Assembly: GCA_902493155.1 (NCBI GenBank)
Contig: CABUOE010000002.1
Coordinates: 1 to 38,126, forward strand
Origin: an uncultured Eubacteriales bacterium
Lineage (GTDB): Bacteria; Bacillota; Clostridia; Oscillospirales; Ruminococcaceae
DNA: 38,126 bases
Direction of reading: 5' to 3'
Part shown: positions 1 to 7,848 of the stretch, piece by piece
How the letters are laid out: every line of letters begins with the position of its first letter
Numbering within the stretch: the first letter of the stretch is position 1
The notes under the pieces: generated by a model
Told to the model about the DNA's origin: nothing
Seen by the model: the letters and a program-made list of their open reading frames with translations, nothing else
Database searches by the model: none
Position numbers and translations under genes: made by a program

Positions 1-60
1 GCTCGAACCTGTGACCCCCTGCTTGTAAGGCAGGTGCTCTCCCAGCTGAGCTATACCCCC
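1..60 (-). tRNA. tRNA-Val (anticodon TAC), 5' part only
   Basis: Read on the minus strand, the first 60 bases give a tRNA beginning GGGGGTATAGCTCAG. The D-arm follows, then an anticodon stem CTGCC/GGCAG-type arm around the loop CTTACAA (anticodon TAC, valine), a variable loop and the start of the T-arm (GGTTCGAGC). The T-arm's 3' half, the acceptor 3' strand and CCA lie beyond the left edge of the window. A promoter for it is visible at 106-134. Confidence 0.93.
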
Positions 61-105
61 ACAATTTTGGCATTTCTGAACGCTGGCGTTCAGTGAACGA
101 ATACT

Positions 106-134
106 ATTATACACAACTTATCCGGCTTTGTCAA
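106..134 (-). promoter_or_regulatory. SigA-type promoter for tRNA-Val
   Basis: On the minus strand there is TTGACA (129-134), a 17-nt spacer and TATAAT (106-111), a perfect consensus pair. It points towards the tRNA about 45 nt downstream. Between promoter and tRNA lie overlapping inverted repeats (76-93 and 87-99) that would be in the 5' leader of the tRNA precursor. Confidence 0.85.
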
Positions 135-165
135 CACTTTTTTCAAAAATTTCTGCCTCAACGGG

Positions 166-194
166 TTGCAATCTTGCCCTTTTTGAGATATAAT
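166..194 (+). promoter_or_regulatory. SigA-type promoter for the signal-peptidase-like gene
   Basis: TTGCAA (166-171), a 17-nt spacer and TATAAT (189-194) lie about 65 nt upstream of the TTG start at 260. A transcript from here would include the ribosome binding site at 244-253. Confidence 0.7.
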
Positions 195-259
195 ATGAAT
201 ACAATGCAGTATTATGTCATTTTACGTCAAGGAGACCACCTTTAAAGGGGGAGAAATCA

Positions 260-916
260 TTGGATAAGAAAATGTCCCAGGGAACAAAGAATATCATCAC
301 TGTGGTTTGCAGTTTTATTATATTATGCAGCATTGTTGGACTTATACTGTTGGGAATTGGTGTCAAAAACGCCGATAGGACCGGTACTTTTAACCTTTTT
401 GGAAAAAGTTACCACTTGATGCAATCCAGCGATATGGCTCCTTCTATTAATAACAGTGACATGATTATCGTCAAACATGCTCCCCCCACTTCCTTTGCGC
501 AGGGTGATTTGGTAGCTTTTTATCAGGAAAAAGATGGCGTGGATCATTTGCTGGTGAGGCGTTTGTTGCAGGTCAATGGAGTGGAATATATTGTCGCGGA
601 CGAGGCAGGAGCACAGATTACTCTGTCGGCGGAGGAGACCCGTTTTCTGGGAACGGTACAGTCGAAAAGCGCTCTTTTGGGAAAAGCGGTACTTTTCCTG
701 CAAAGCGAGGATGGAAAACCCATATTTTTGTGGTGGAGCTTTGGAATTTTGTTCTTTGTGGTCGGATTGACGATACTCCTTCACGTCATTTTTAAAAATC
801 GGTATCCTCAGGAGCCTCCACGCGAGGACGATCAGGATGAGGATCCTGTCTATGGGACGCTGGCAAAAGATTTTACCTTTGATAATATTGACTTTGATTA
901 CGATTCAGATCAATAA
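260..916 (+). CDS. Signal-peptidase-I-like membrane protein lacking catalytic residues
   Basis: The 218-residue protein starts at a TTG, 8 nt after AAAGGGGG. An N-terminal membrane segment (about 12-35) is followed by a domain resembling the SipW/archaeal-type signal peptidase I fold, with SSDMAPSINNSDMIIVK at 56-72 and QGDLVAFY at 81-88. A second membrane segment lies near 154-178, and an acidic tail (DDQDEDP...DFDYDSDQ) follows. In active family members the residue before the Met-x-Pro motif is the catalytic Ser; here it is Asp58. The catalytic His before Arg is replaced as well (VRRLL, Arg100). Known of the family: it cleaves secretory signal peptides at the membrane. Inferred: this member is probably not a peptidase and may be a binding or scaffolding relative. 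The call rests on motif alignment by eye. An in-frame ATG at 272 is a less likely start because it lies too far from the Shine-Dalgarno sequence. Confidence 0.7.
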   Translation: MDKKMSQGTKNIITVVCSFIILCSIVGLILLGIGVKNADRTGTFNLFGKSYHLMQSSDMAPSINNSDMIIVKHAPPTSFAQGDLVAFYQEKDGVDHLLVRRLLQVNGVEYIVADEAGAQITLSAEETRFLGTVQSKSALLGKAVLFLQSEDGKPIFLWWSFGILFFVVGLTILLHVIFKNRYPQEPPREDDQDEDPVYGTLAKDFTFDNIDFDYDSDQ

Positions 917-960
917 AACGATGCAACCGCTCTGACTATAGCAGGAAAGAGCGGTCGTTT
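916..960 (+). terminator. Possible terminator or hairpin between the signal-peptidase-like gene and pfp
   Basis: ACCGCTCT (926-933) pairs with AGAGCGGT (948-955). The flanking AAACG (916-920) and CGTTT (956-960) extend the stem across a 5-nt bulge. Only a short T-run follows, so it may be a weak terminator or an RNA-processing hairpin. No clear separate promoter for the next gene is visible. Confidence 0.4.
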
Positions 961-977
961 GCTGTTGTGGAGGCTTT

Positions 978-2186
978 ATGAAAAAGAATTTAATTGTTGG
1001 ACAATCCGGTGGGCCCAGCGCTGCCATCAATGCAACTTTAGCAGGGGTTATTGCCGCGGCGCAGCAGGATGAGCGCATCGGCAATATCTATGGAAGCCGA
1101 CATGGAATCGAAGGGGTCATTCACGACAGGGTCATCGACCTGACGGATTTTCAGGAGTTTCAAAAACTGAAGGCGACGCCGGCCATGGCGCTCGGGTCCT
1201 GCCGCTGCAAGCTTCCCCATGATTTGAGCGCCCAGGTTTACCAGACTATCGATGACATTCTTAAAAAGTACAATATCGGTTATTTTCTGTATATCGGCGG
1301 CAACGACAGCATGGACACAGTGAGCAAGCTGAGTAAATTCTATGAGGGAAAAACGGACGCTCCCAAGATGATAGGCCTCCCAAAGACCATTGACAACGAT
1401 TTGGCGGGAACGGATCATACACCGGGGTACGGAAGCGCTGCTAAATATTTGGCTGTGACTATGGATGAACTGATTCGAGATACTGCTATTTATGCCGTCA
1501 AATCAGTGACAATTGTGGAAATTATGGGGCGGCATGCGGGCTGGCTTACGTTGGCCGCTGCACTTCCTAAGCTGCTCGGAGGACAAAAACCGGATATTAT
1601 CGCCATTCCCGAAGTGCCCTTCAGCGAAACAGCTTTCATCGCTCAGGTTCGAGAAAAAATGAAAATCACCGACAACATTGTGGTAGCGGTCAGCGAAGGA
1701 ATCCGTGACGAACAGGGGGAATATGTCGGAAGTTCTGCCAAAAGCGGCGCGATAGACAATTTTGGCCATGCTTATTTGAGCGGAGTGGGAAAACATCTGG
1801 AGCTTTTGGTTAAAAACGAAATTGGCTGCAAGGTGCGTTCTATTGAGCTTAATTTGATGCAGCGGTGTTCTTCCCATCTTGGCTCTTTGGTGGACATCGA
1901 GGAGAGCTTTTCCATTGGAGAATTTGGCGTAAAGGCCGCTTTGGCTGGAGAGACGGGCAGAATGGTGGCTGTAAAAAGAGAACAGGACGAGCCTTACTCT
2001 GTGTCGATGCATACGGTGGAAATTGAGAATGTGGCCAATCTGGAGCGACTTGTACCGCCAAAGTGGTTCGATTTGGAGGACCAAAGGGTGCAGCGGGAAA
2101 TCTGCCAATATATTCTGCCTTTGATTCAGGGAGATGTTTCAAGATTTCAAAATGCCTATGGATTAAATGAATACGTTATATTTTAA
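978..2186 (+). CDS. pfp: Pyrophosphate-dependent 6-phosphofructokinase
   Basis: The 402-residue product is a phosphofructokinase converting fructose 6-phosphate to fructose 1,6-bisphosphate in cytoplasmic glycolysis. GGPSAAIN (11-18), GGNDS (107-111), PKTIDND (135-141) and EIMGRHAGW (181-189) are visible. Asp110, where ATP-dependent enzymes have Gly, and Lys136 in PKTIDND, where they have Gly (PGTIDND), are the known markers of enzymes using pyrophosphate as phosphoryl donor. The reaction is therefore probably reversible and saves ATP, which suits a fermentative anaerobe. The ATG start has GTGGAGG just upstream. A strong terminator follows at 2199-2232. Confidence 0.93.
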   Translation: MKKNLIVGQSGGPSAAINATLAGVIAAAQQDERIGNIYGSRHGIEGVIHDRVIDLTDFQEFQKLKATPAMALGSCRCKLPHDLSAQVYQTIDDILKKYNIGYFLYIGGNDSMDTVSKLSKFYEGKTDAPKMIGLPKTIDNDLAGTDHTPGYGSAAKYLAVTMDELIRDTAIYAVKSVTIVEIMGRHAGWLTLAAALPKLLGGQKPDIIAIPEVPFSETAFIAQVREKMKITDNIVVAVSEGIRDEQGEYVGSSAKSGAIDNFGHAYLSGVGKHLELLVKNEIGCKVRSIELNLMQRCSSHLGSLVDIEESFSIGEFGVKAALAGETGRMVAVKREQDEPYSVSMHTVEIENVANLERLVPPKWFDLEDQRVQREICQYILPLIQGDVSRFQNAYGLNEYVIF

Positions 2187-2198
2187 TTGATAGAAAAA

Positions 2199-2232
2199 GA
2201 GACGGCAAACTAGTGGTTTGCCGTCTCTTTTT
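2199..2232 (+). terminator. Rho-independent terminator after pfp
   Basis: A perfect 12-bp stem, GAGACGGCAAAC (2199-2210) with GTTTGCCGTCTC (2216-2227), has a TAGTG loop and five T residues after it. An A-run before the stem would allow it to work in both directions. Confidence 0.93.
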
Positions 2233-2610
2233 CATTTATAGAGGAAAACATTTTAGCAATAATAGTATAAAATATCACATATAATACTTTTTGTAGTTAA
2301 ATAATTTTCATTGATGTCATTTAAAATGTTTTCTTTCTTATGAAAAGCCGTCTATTGTATAAAAAACAGGGAATACTTTTTTTGATTTATCGTCGTTTGC
2401 TGGCAATTTTTCATTGGGATTTTTAACAGGGGACAAAACCCAATGATATTTATTTCGATTTTTCAAAAGGTAATAGTAGATTGCCGTCAAGGAGGCAATA
2501 AAAATAAAATGCATGGTCTCCCGTTTGAAATTTTTTCAAACAAAGGCGTTTGCTCATTTTACCGGCATATAGGATAAAAAGACGGCGCTTTGGAAAGGAA
2601 AGGTCATAAA
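2233..2610 (+). other. AT-rich intergenic region upstream of spoIVB
   Basis: This 378-nt stretch has no convincing gene. Visible structure: a hairpin TCATTGGG/CCCAATGA (2411-2418 with 2439-2446) and GTTTGAAA/TTTCAAAC (2523-2530 with 2534-2541). AAGGAGG at 2489-2495 precedes an ATG at 2509 that opens a 22-codon frame, but the 13-nt spacing makes translation doubtful. A promoter for spoIVB (sigma G or F in known spore formers) is expected here; I could not place one with confidence. Confidence 0.5.
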
Positions 2611-3843
2611 ATGAGAAAAGTAATTCAAACGACAACTCTTTTTGTCAGCATTTTTACAATTTTTATTATGAGTTTTGTTACTTATTTGAATCAGGATATA
2701 CCTGACAGCTTTTACGTATATGGAAATCAACAGTTTCGAATTTATCAGCACAGTCAGGTGAAGGTGGAAGAAATTGGGAACGATAAAGAGGTCCGCGCTG
2801 AGGCAAACACTTCCGCTACCAAAGCGGTTAATCTGAAACTTTTGGGTGTGATTCCGGTGAAAACAACTTATCTCCATCAGGCCGAGGAGCGGTATGCTGT
2901 TCCCTGCGGGACACCTTTTGGATTGAAAATGCTTACCGCTGGAGTAGTGGTGGTAGGACTCACCCCTATTGACACCGAGACAGGCAGTGCCTATCCAGCT
3001 AAAAATGCTGGGGTGGAAAAGGGAGATATCATTCTGTCAGTGGATGGGCACAGTGTATCTTCCTTTAACGAACTTTCTCAGAGAATCAATGACACAAAAG
3101 GGAAGGAAGTCACAATTTGCCTCATTCGCGATGGACAGGAAATGAGCCTGTCCATTATACCGGTGAAAAGCCTTACCGACGGCGCTTATAAATGTGGAAT
3201 TTGGGTGAGGGATAGCTCAGCCGGTATCGGCACTGTTACCCTTTATGACCCCGTTACCGGTGATTTTGGTGGTCTTGGGCACGCAGTATGCGATATTGAT
3301 ACTGGAGAACCGCTTCCCCTTTCCAGCGGGGAAGTGGTACCAGTTACGATTTTGGATGTGGTGAAGGGAACAGCGGGTACCCCTGGCGAACTGAGAGGAA
3401 CCTTCCTGTCTCATTCCGTTGTAGGAGAATTATACACCAATAATGAGACAGGAGTTTACGGCCAGTTAAAGAGTAAGCCAGTGGAAAACGACCCTATACC
3501 GATTTGCCTCAAACAGGATGTCCAAACCGGGCCCGCGCAAATTTATACTACTATTTCCGGTACCAAACCCAAGGTATATGATATTGAAATCGAGAAAGTC
3601 AATTTAAACGATCACTCTCCCACCAAAAATATGGTGGTTAAAATTACAGATCCGGAACTTTTGGAAGCAACTGGGGGTATTGTTCAGGGAATGAGCGGGA
3701 GTCCAATTATACAAAATGGGAAACTGGTTGGAGCGGTCACTCATGTTTTTGTAAATGACCCGCAAAGGGGATATGGAATTTTTGCTGAGAACATGATCGA
3801 GAATTTTGCCGATCTTGCTTCAGGAGAGGCGGCAGGATTTTAA
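2611..3843 (+). CDS. spoIVB: SpoIVB serine peptidase
   Basis: The 410-residue protein carries an N-terminal membrane anchor or signal (about 5-25), a PDZ domain (about 110-187, including GVEKGDIILSVDG) and a C-terminal S55 peptidase domain with GGLGH (His224) and GMSGSP (360-365, catalytic Ser). Known role: SpoIVB is secreted from the forespore into the intermembrane space, where it cleaves SpoIVFA and so triggers pro-sigma-K processing (the sigma-K checkpoint). An upstream in-frame TTG at 2590 exists, but ATG 2611 is preferred because AAAGGAAAGG ends 7 nt before it. The neighbour is spo0A, a conserved order in spore formers. Confidence 0.95.
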   Translation: MRKVIQTTTLFVSIFTIFIMSFVTYLNQDIPDSFYVYGNQQFRIYQHSQVKVEEIGNDKEVRAEANTSATKAVNLKLLGVIPVKTTYLHQAEERYAVPCGTPFGLKMLTAGVVVVGLTPIDTETGSAYPAKNAGVEKGDIILSVDGHSVSSFNELSQRINDTKGKEVTICLIRDGQEMSLSIIPVKSLTDGAYKCGIWVRDSSAGIGTVTLYDPVTGDFGGLGHAVCDIDTGEPLPLSSGEVVPVTILDVVKGTAGTPGELRGTFLSHSVVGELYTNNETGVYGQLKSKPVENDPIPICLKQDVQTGPAQIYTTISGTKPKVYDIEIEKVNLNDHSPTKNMVVKITDPELLEATGGIVQGMSGSPIIQNGKLVGAVTHVFVNDPQRGYGIFAENMIENFADLASGEAAGF

Positions 3844-3876
3844 CACTTTTTCGAGAAAAACTCCCTTTTTCCTACA

Positions 3877-3900
3877 GCAAACGGGGTCTTGCTTTTTTGA
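3877..3900 (+). terminator. Weak terminator-like hairpin after spoIVB
   Basis: AGCAA and TTGCT can form a 5-bp stem around an 8-nt loop, followed by TTTTTT. The short stem makes it weak evidence, but a separate spo0A promoter downstream fits some termination here. Confidence 0.35.
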
Positions 3901-3934
3901 CTTATTTTTTAGGTTTAATGCAAGTTAGACAGCA

Positions 3935-3941
3935 ATCGACA
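3935..3941 (-). promoter_or_regulatory. 0A-box-like heptamer upstream of spo0A
   Basis: On the minus strand the sequence reads TGTCGAT. This differs from the known 0A box TGTCGAA at one base. It lies about 80 nt upstream of the -35 element, so binding by Spo0A would be compatible with autoregulation. A single heptamer is weak evidence. Confidence 0.3.
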
Positions 3942-4021
3942 AGTTTCACGCACAAAAATCACAACTTTGTAATTAATTATTTAACACAATAACTAAATAT
4001 AAAAATCCTTAAGTTTTGCTA

Positions 4022-4050
4022 TTGAAAATCCAGACGAAAGGTGCTAGAAT
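4022..4050 (+). promoter_or_regulatory. SigA-type promoter for spo0A
   Basis: TTGAAA (4022-4027), a 17-nt spacer and TAGAAT (4045-4050) are followed 21 nt later by AGGAGG (4072-4077). The GAAT within the -10 also recalls the sigma-H -10 motif, but I see no sigma-H -35 (AGGA type) at the right distance. Confidence 0.7.
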
Positions 4051-4085
4051 AACTCGTGTGATAAAACTGTTAGGAGGTTTTTGTA

Positions 4086-4895
4086 TTGGACAACAGGAAA
4101 AAAGTTCTGATTGGAGACGAAACATCCGATTTTGGAACGATCTATCAGAACAAACTGAAAGAAAAGGGATACGATGTTATTCTGACGAAAAGAGATGGCG
4201 CTCAAATCCTTAATGTGATTAAGCAAGACCATCCGGACCTGGTTGTTATGAGTACCTTGATGACCAGCATCGACGCAGTGCATGTTTTGAACGCGCTGAA
4301 GGGAAACGAGAACATTCCCATGTTTATTGTCACTTCCGCGTTCAATAACGGCATTGTCGAAAAGCAGATTATGGAAAATCCACACTGCTATTATATGTTG
4401 GAACCTTTTGAAATTTCAGTTTTGCTTGACCAGATTGATCTAATGTGCGGCGTCTCCAATGAGGAGGAGATTTCTCCTTCCAAACAACATGGGGAAATTA
4501 CATTGCAGCAGCTGGAGGTCAATATCACCGGGATCATTCATCAGATTGGAGTACCGGCACATATCAAGGGGTATCATTATCTGAGGGAGGCTATTTTGCT
4601 GTCCGTTCAGGATACAGCAATGATGAACTCTGTGACTAAGCAGCTTTATCCTCTTGTTGCAAAGAAGTTTGGAACTACCGCTTCCAGGGTGGAAAGAGCC
4701 ATCCGCCATGCCATCGAAGTGGCGTGGGATCGCGGCGATGTGGACGTACTGAATTCCTATTTTGGATACACCATCCAAAATAGTCGCGGAAAGCCCACTA
4801 ACTCTGAATTTATCGCAATGATTGCCGATAAGATCAGAATGCAAATTCGCCTGGCTCATGGTGATTCCGCTGATTTATTTCAGACCAGGAAGTGA
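4086..4895 (+). CDS. spo0A: Sporulation master regulator Spo0A with degenerate receiver domain
   Basis: The 269-residue protein starts at TTG, 8 nt after AGGAGG. The C-terminal DNA-binding domain (about 147-262) is strongly conserved: IIHQIGVPAHIKGYHYLREA, the recognition segment TTASRVERAIRHAIEVAW (197-214) and KPTNSEFIAM. The N-terminal receiver domain (about 5-120) is degenerate. The phosphoacceptor Asp of VLD-IIMPHLDG is Ser56 (VVMSTLMTSIDA). The invariant Lys of KPF is Glu106 (LEPFE). Only Asp11-Glu12 of the acidic pocket remain. Known: Spo0A is activated by phosphorylation of that Asp, dimerises and switches on sporulation genes. Inferred: this protein cannot be phosphorylated in the usual way and must be controlled by level, ligand, partner or constitutive activity. 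Neighbour spoIVB supports orthology. Confidence 0.95.
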   Translation: MDNRKKVLIGDETSDFGTIYQNKLKEKGYDVILTKRDGAQILNVIKQDHPDLVVMSTLMTSIDAVHVLNALKGNENIPMFIVTSAFNNGIVEKQIMENPHCYYMLEPFEISVLLDQIDLMCGVSNEEEISPSKQHGEITLQQLEVNITGIIHQIGVPAHIKGYHYLREAILLSVQDTAMMNSVTKQLYPLVAKKFGTTASRVERAIRHAIEVAWDRGDVDVLNSYFGYTIQNSRGKPTNSEFIAMIADKIRMQIRLAHGDSADLFQTRK

Positions 4896-4937
4896 GTCAT
4901 AGTTCTGATGTCCGAAATCAACTGAATTGCACAAAAG

Positions 4938-4970
4938 ACTGTGGATGGAAATCTCTGTCCACAGTTTTTT
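4938..4970 (+). terminator. Rho-independent terminator after spo0A
   Basis: ACTGTGGA (4938-4945) pairs with TCCACAGT (4958-4965) around a 12-nt loop, followed by TTTTTT. It ends the spoIVB-spo0A region. Confidence 0.85.
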
Positions 4971-5098
4971 GTTTTACATATTACGATTTGTCGGATACAA
5001 AATAGTCATAGAAGCTTAAAAAAAATATCTTACAGTTGCAAGCCGCTTAGTGATACAATAAAAGACGATAATAGAAATAGTATATCATTGGAGGAAGC

Positions 5099-5776
5099 AT
5101 GTTTTTTGTCGAAAAAAGGCTGAATATTATTGCTGGCCATTACGGGAGCGGTAAAACCAATTTAGCAGTCAATTTAGCCCTGGATATTTCGAAAAGTGGA
5201 AAAAAGGCCGCTGTCATCGATTTGGATATCGTCAACCCTTATTTCCGGACAGCAGATTTTGGGGCGCTGTTCGAGCAAAATGGAATCCGGTTGGCGGCGC
5301 CTCTGTACGCAGGCAGCAATCTGGATATTCCCGCTCTACCGCCGGAAATAGACACCTTGCTGTCTGATGAGAAAACCACGGTGATCGTAGATGTAGGCGG
5401 GGACGACGCGGGTGCCATTGCGCTGGGAAGATATGCTAGCCTCATTCAAGATGTGGGCTATGATATGTTTTATGTAATCAATCGGTACCGTTTAGGGACG
5501 GCTGAGTTAGAAGATAGCGTGAGCCTTATGAGAGAGATCGAAACAGCGTCCCATTTGCAGGCAACCCGGATTATCAACAATTCCAACCTGGGAAGGGGGA
5601 CAACTGCGGAGGATATTTTGGAGTCTGTTTCTTTCACAAACGAAGTTTGCCGGAAAACGGGCTTGCCGTTGGCGGCAACGGCAGTTTGGGAGCAAAAGGC
5701 TTCCGAAGTGGAAGTACCGGTGCAGTATCCCGTCCACATATTTGTCGCAAAGCCTTGGGAACAAGGCCCCTTTTAA
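5099..5776 (+). CDS. MinD/ParA-like P-loop ATPase linked to the kor operon
   Basis: The 225-residue protein is a SIMIBI-type ATPase with the P-loop GHYGSGKT (13-20), a DLDIVNPYFR segment after the second strand (position of the deviant Walker region) and VIVDVGGDD (Walker B-like). No membrane segment is seen. The exact role is not recognisable. Related proteins act in partitioning, Fe-S assembly or nitrogenase-type electron transfer. The start is ATG with GGAGG only 4 nt upstream. korD begins 17 nt after the stop, so the five genes are probably co-transcribed. Inferred: an accessory or maturation function for the ferredoxin-dependent oxidoreductase. Confidence 0.75.
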   Translation: MFFVEKRLNIIAGHYGSGKTNLAVNLALDISKSGKKAAVIDLDIVNPYFRTADFGALFEQNGIRLAAPLYAGSNLDIPALPPEIDTLLSDEKTTVIVDVGGDDAGAIALGRYASLIQDVGYDMFYVINRYRLGTAELEDSVSLMREIETASHLQATRIINNSNLGRGTTAEDILESVSFTNEVCRKTGLPLAATAVWEQKASEVEVPVQYPVHIFVAKPWEQGPF

Positions 5777-5793
5777 TTCAGAAAGGAAAAATT

Positions 5794-6048
5794 ATGCCAA
5801 GAGTCATCATTGATCCAGACCGTTGCAAAGGCTGCGGCCTCTGCGTCTATATGTGCCCTAAAAAAGTACTGGCGCTGGACAAACAGAAATTCAATAAAAA
5901 GGGATATACGCCGTCGGTGCCGGTTTATCCGGACAAATGCATCGGGTGCGCGATTTGCGCCATGATGTGCCCGGATTGCGCCATCACCGTCATCAAGGAA
6001 AAAAGGAGGAAAAATGATGGGGAAAAAATTTTTGATGAAGGGAAATGA
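5794..6048 (+). CDS. korD: 2-oxoacid:ferredoxin oxidoreductase, ferredoxin-like delta subunit
   Basis: This 84-residue protein has two 4Fe-4S motifs, CKGCGLCVYMCP and CIGCAICAMMCP, and is the electron-carrying subunit of a four-subunit oxidoreductase. An open frame extends upstream into the previous gene, but ATG 5794 with GAAAGGA before it gives the expected start of the family (MPRVIIDPDRCKGCG). It overlaps korA by 35 nt. The operon order D-A-B-C is the known arrangement of Kor/Vor enzymes. Confidence 0.92.
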   Translation: MPRVIIDPDRCKGCGLCVYMCPKKVLALDKQKFNKKGYTPSVPVYPDKCIGCAICAMMCPDCAITVIKEKRRKNDGEKIFDEGK

Positions 6049-7072
6049 AGCCCTTGCGGAAGCGGCTATCCGAGTCGGATGCCGGCACTTTTTCGGCTAT
6101 CCCATCACTCCTCAGACCGAAGTGGCGGCCTATATGGCCAAGCGGATGCCGAAAATAGGCGGAACTTATCTCCAGGCTGAAAGCGAAGTGGCGGCTATCA
6201 ACATGGTGCTGGGCGCGGCAGCGGCAGGGGCTCGAGCGATGACTTCGTCGTCCTCTCCCGGAATCAGCCTGAAAACCGAGGGGATTTCCTATATTATCGG
6301 TTCAGATCTGCCCTGTGTGATTGTGAATGTGATGCGGGGCGGCCCTGGGCTGGGCGGAATTCAACCCTCTCAGTCGGATTATTGGCAGGCCACCCGGGCG
6401 CTGGGCCACGGTGATGGACACGCTCTGGTATTTGCGCCGTCGACGATTCAGGAAATCGTCGATTTGGTGGGGAAAGCTTTTGATTTGGCAGAACAGTATC
6501 GGATGCCGGCGCTGATTCTAGCGGATGGAATGCTGGGACAGATGATGGAGCCGGTGGAATTCCCGGAAACCGAATACCGGGTACAGGAAAAGCCCTGGGC
6601 TTTGACCGGACACAAGAATAGAAGGCCGCCCAACATCGTCAATTCGCTGTATCTCAATCCGTCCCAGCTGGAACAAACGATTTTGGATCGGTTTCAGCGG
6701 TATCGTGTCATCGAAGAGAAGGAAACGATGGCGGAAAGCTATTTGATGGAGGACGCTGAGTATGCGGTCGCGGCCTACGGCATTGCCGCTCGAGTGGCCA
6801 AATCTGCCGTGTCGGCGGCGCGGGAAGAGGGCGTTAAAGTAGGACTCATCCGTCCCATTACCCTTTGGCCCTTTCCAAAGAAAGCGTTTTCCGATGCCCA
6901 AAGGGTAGGCGGAGTTTTATGTGTGGAACTCAGCATGGGGCAGATGGTGGAAGATGTGCGTCTAGCGGTCAACGGCCGCTGTCCGGTAGAGTTCGTCGGG
7001 CGGACGGGGGGATTGGTGCCCAGTCCGGACGAGGTGCTGGCTGCTATTCGCAAAATGGCCGGCGTTTCATAA
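6014..7072 (+). CDS. korA: 2-oxoacid:ferredoxin oxidoreductase subunit alpha (KorA/VorB type)
   Basis: The 352-residue alpha subunit has the pyrimidine-binding region (GYPITPQTEVAAYMAK), the TSSSSPGISLKTEG and GGPGLGGIQPSQSDYWQ segments, and a C-terminal transketolase-like domain. With KorB it oxidatively decarboxylates a 2-oxoacid (2-oxoglutarate or a branched-chain oxoacid) to acyl-CoA, reducing ferredoxin in the cytoplasm. The exact substrate cannot be told from sequence alone. AAGGAGG at 6003-6009 could serve ATG 6014 or ATG 6017; the second has better spacing, so the protein may be one residue shorter. Confidence 0.9.
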   Translation: MMGKKFLMKGNEALAEAAIRVGCRHFFGYPITPQTEVAAYMAKRMPKIGGTYLQAESEVAAINMVLGAAAAGARAMTSSSSPGISLKTEGISYIIGSDLPCVIVNVMRGGPGLGGIQPSQSDYWQATRALGHGDGHALVFAPSTIQEIVDLVGKAFDLAEQYRMPALILADGMLGQMMEPVEFPETEYRVQEKPWALTGHKNRRPPNIVNSLYLNPSQLEQTILDRFQRYRVIEEKETMAESYLMEDAEYAVAAYGIAARVAKSAVSAAREEGVKVGLIRPITLWPFPKKAFSDAQRVGGVLCVELSMGQMVEDVRLAVNGRCPVEFVGRTGGLVPSPDEVLAAIRKMAGVS

Positions 7073-7095
7073 GTGAGAAACAGAAAGGAACAAAG

Positions 7096-7848
7096 ATGTC
7101 TGTTGTATTTGAGAAAACAAAAGGTCTCACCGAAAAAGCGACTCATTACTGCCCGGGGTGTACTCACGGAATCATCCACCGTCTGGTAGCGGAATCCTTG
7201 GAGGAGCTGGATGTTTTGGGAGATGCCATCGGCGTGGCGCCGGTGGGCTGCGCTGTGATGGCCTACGATTATTTTAACTGCGACATGGTGGAAGCGCCTC
7301 ATGGACGCGCCCCGGCGGTGGCCACCGGCATCAAACGGGTTCACCCGGCCTCCACCGTCTTTACCTACCAGGGAGACGGAGATTTGGCGGCAATTGGAAC
7401 GGCGGAGACTGTCCACGCGGCCACCCGGGGGGAAAATATCACTATTATTTTTGTAAACAACGCCATTTATGGTATGACCGGCGGTCAGATGGCGCCTACA
7501 ACCTTGCCGGGTCAGGTGACGCAGACGACGCCCTTTGGCCGGGATACGGGGACAGCGGGGTTCCCTATCCGGGTTTGTGAGATGCTTTCCACCTTGGATG
7601 GAGTCGCCTTTGCCGAGCGGGTCGCGGTGCACGATGTGCCCCACATCAAAAAAGCTAAGGCGGCCATTAAAAAAGCGATACAGGCACAGATCGATAAAAA
7701 AGGTTTTTCCATTGTGGAAGTGCTGTCTACCTGTCCCACAAACTGGGGGCTGACGCCGGTGGAAGCGTTGTCCTGGCTCAAGGACAACATGATCCCATAC
7801 TATCCGCTGGGCAACTTTGTAGACCGGACGGGGGAGGTCACAAAATGA
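7096..7848 (+). CDS. korB: 2-oxoacid:ferredoxin oxidoreductase subunit beta, TPP-binding
   Basis: The 250-residue subunit has CPGCTHG (Cys19, Cys22; proximal Fe-S ligands), the thiamine diphosphate motif GDGD (93-96) to NN (121-122), and the loop GMTGGQMAPTT. The open frame continues upstream, but ATG 7096 after AAAGGAA is the natural start (MSVVFEKTKG). It overlaps korC by 4 nt (ATGA), a sign of translational coupling. Confidence 0.92.
   Translation: MSVVFEKTKGLTEKATHYCPGCTHGIIHRLVAESLEELDVLGDAIGVAPVGCAVMAYDYFNCDMVEAPHGRAPAVATGIKRVHPASTVFTYQGDGDLAAIGTAETVHAATRGENITIIFVNNAIYGMTGGQMAPTTLPGQVTQTTPFGRDTGTAGFPIRVCEMLSTLDGVAFAERVAVHDVPHIKKAKAAIKKAIQAQIDKKGFSIVEVLSTCPTNWGLTPVEALSWLKDNMIPYYPLGNFVDRTGEVTK

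Noticed and set aside
2509..2577. 22-codon frame upstream of spoIVB
   Set aside because: The AAGGAGG lies 13 nt away, too far, and the peptide has no recognisable pattern.
4040..4055. Sigma-H promoter for spo0A
   Set aside because: The GAAT of the -10 fits, but no AGGA-type -35 is at the right distance, while a SigA pair with 17-nt spacing is clear.
5060..5098. Promoter for the MinD-like gene near TACAAT
   Set aside because: TACAAT is present, but no acceptable -35 lies 16-18 nt upstream.
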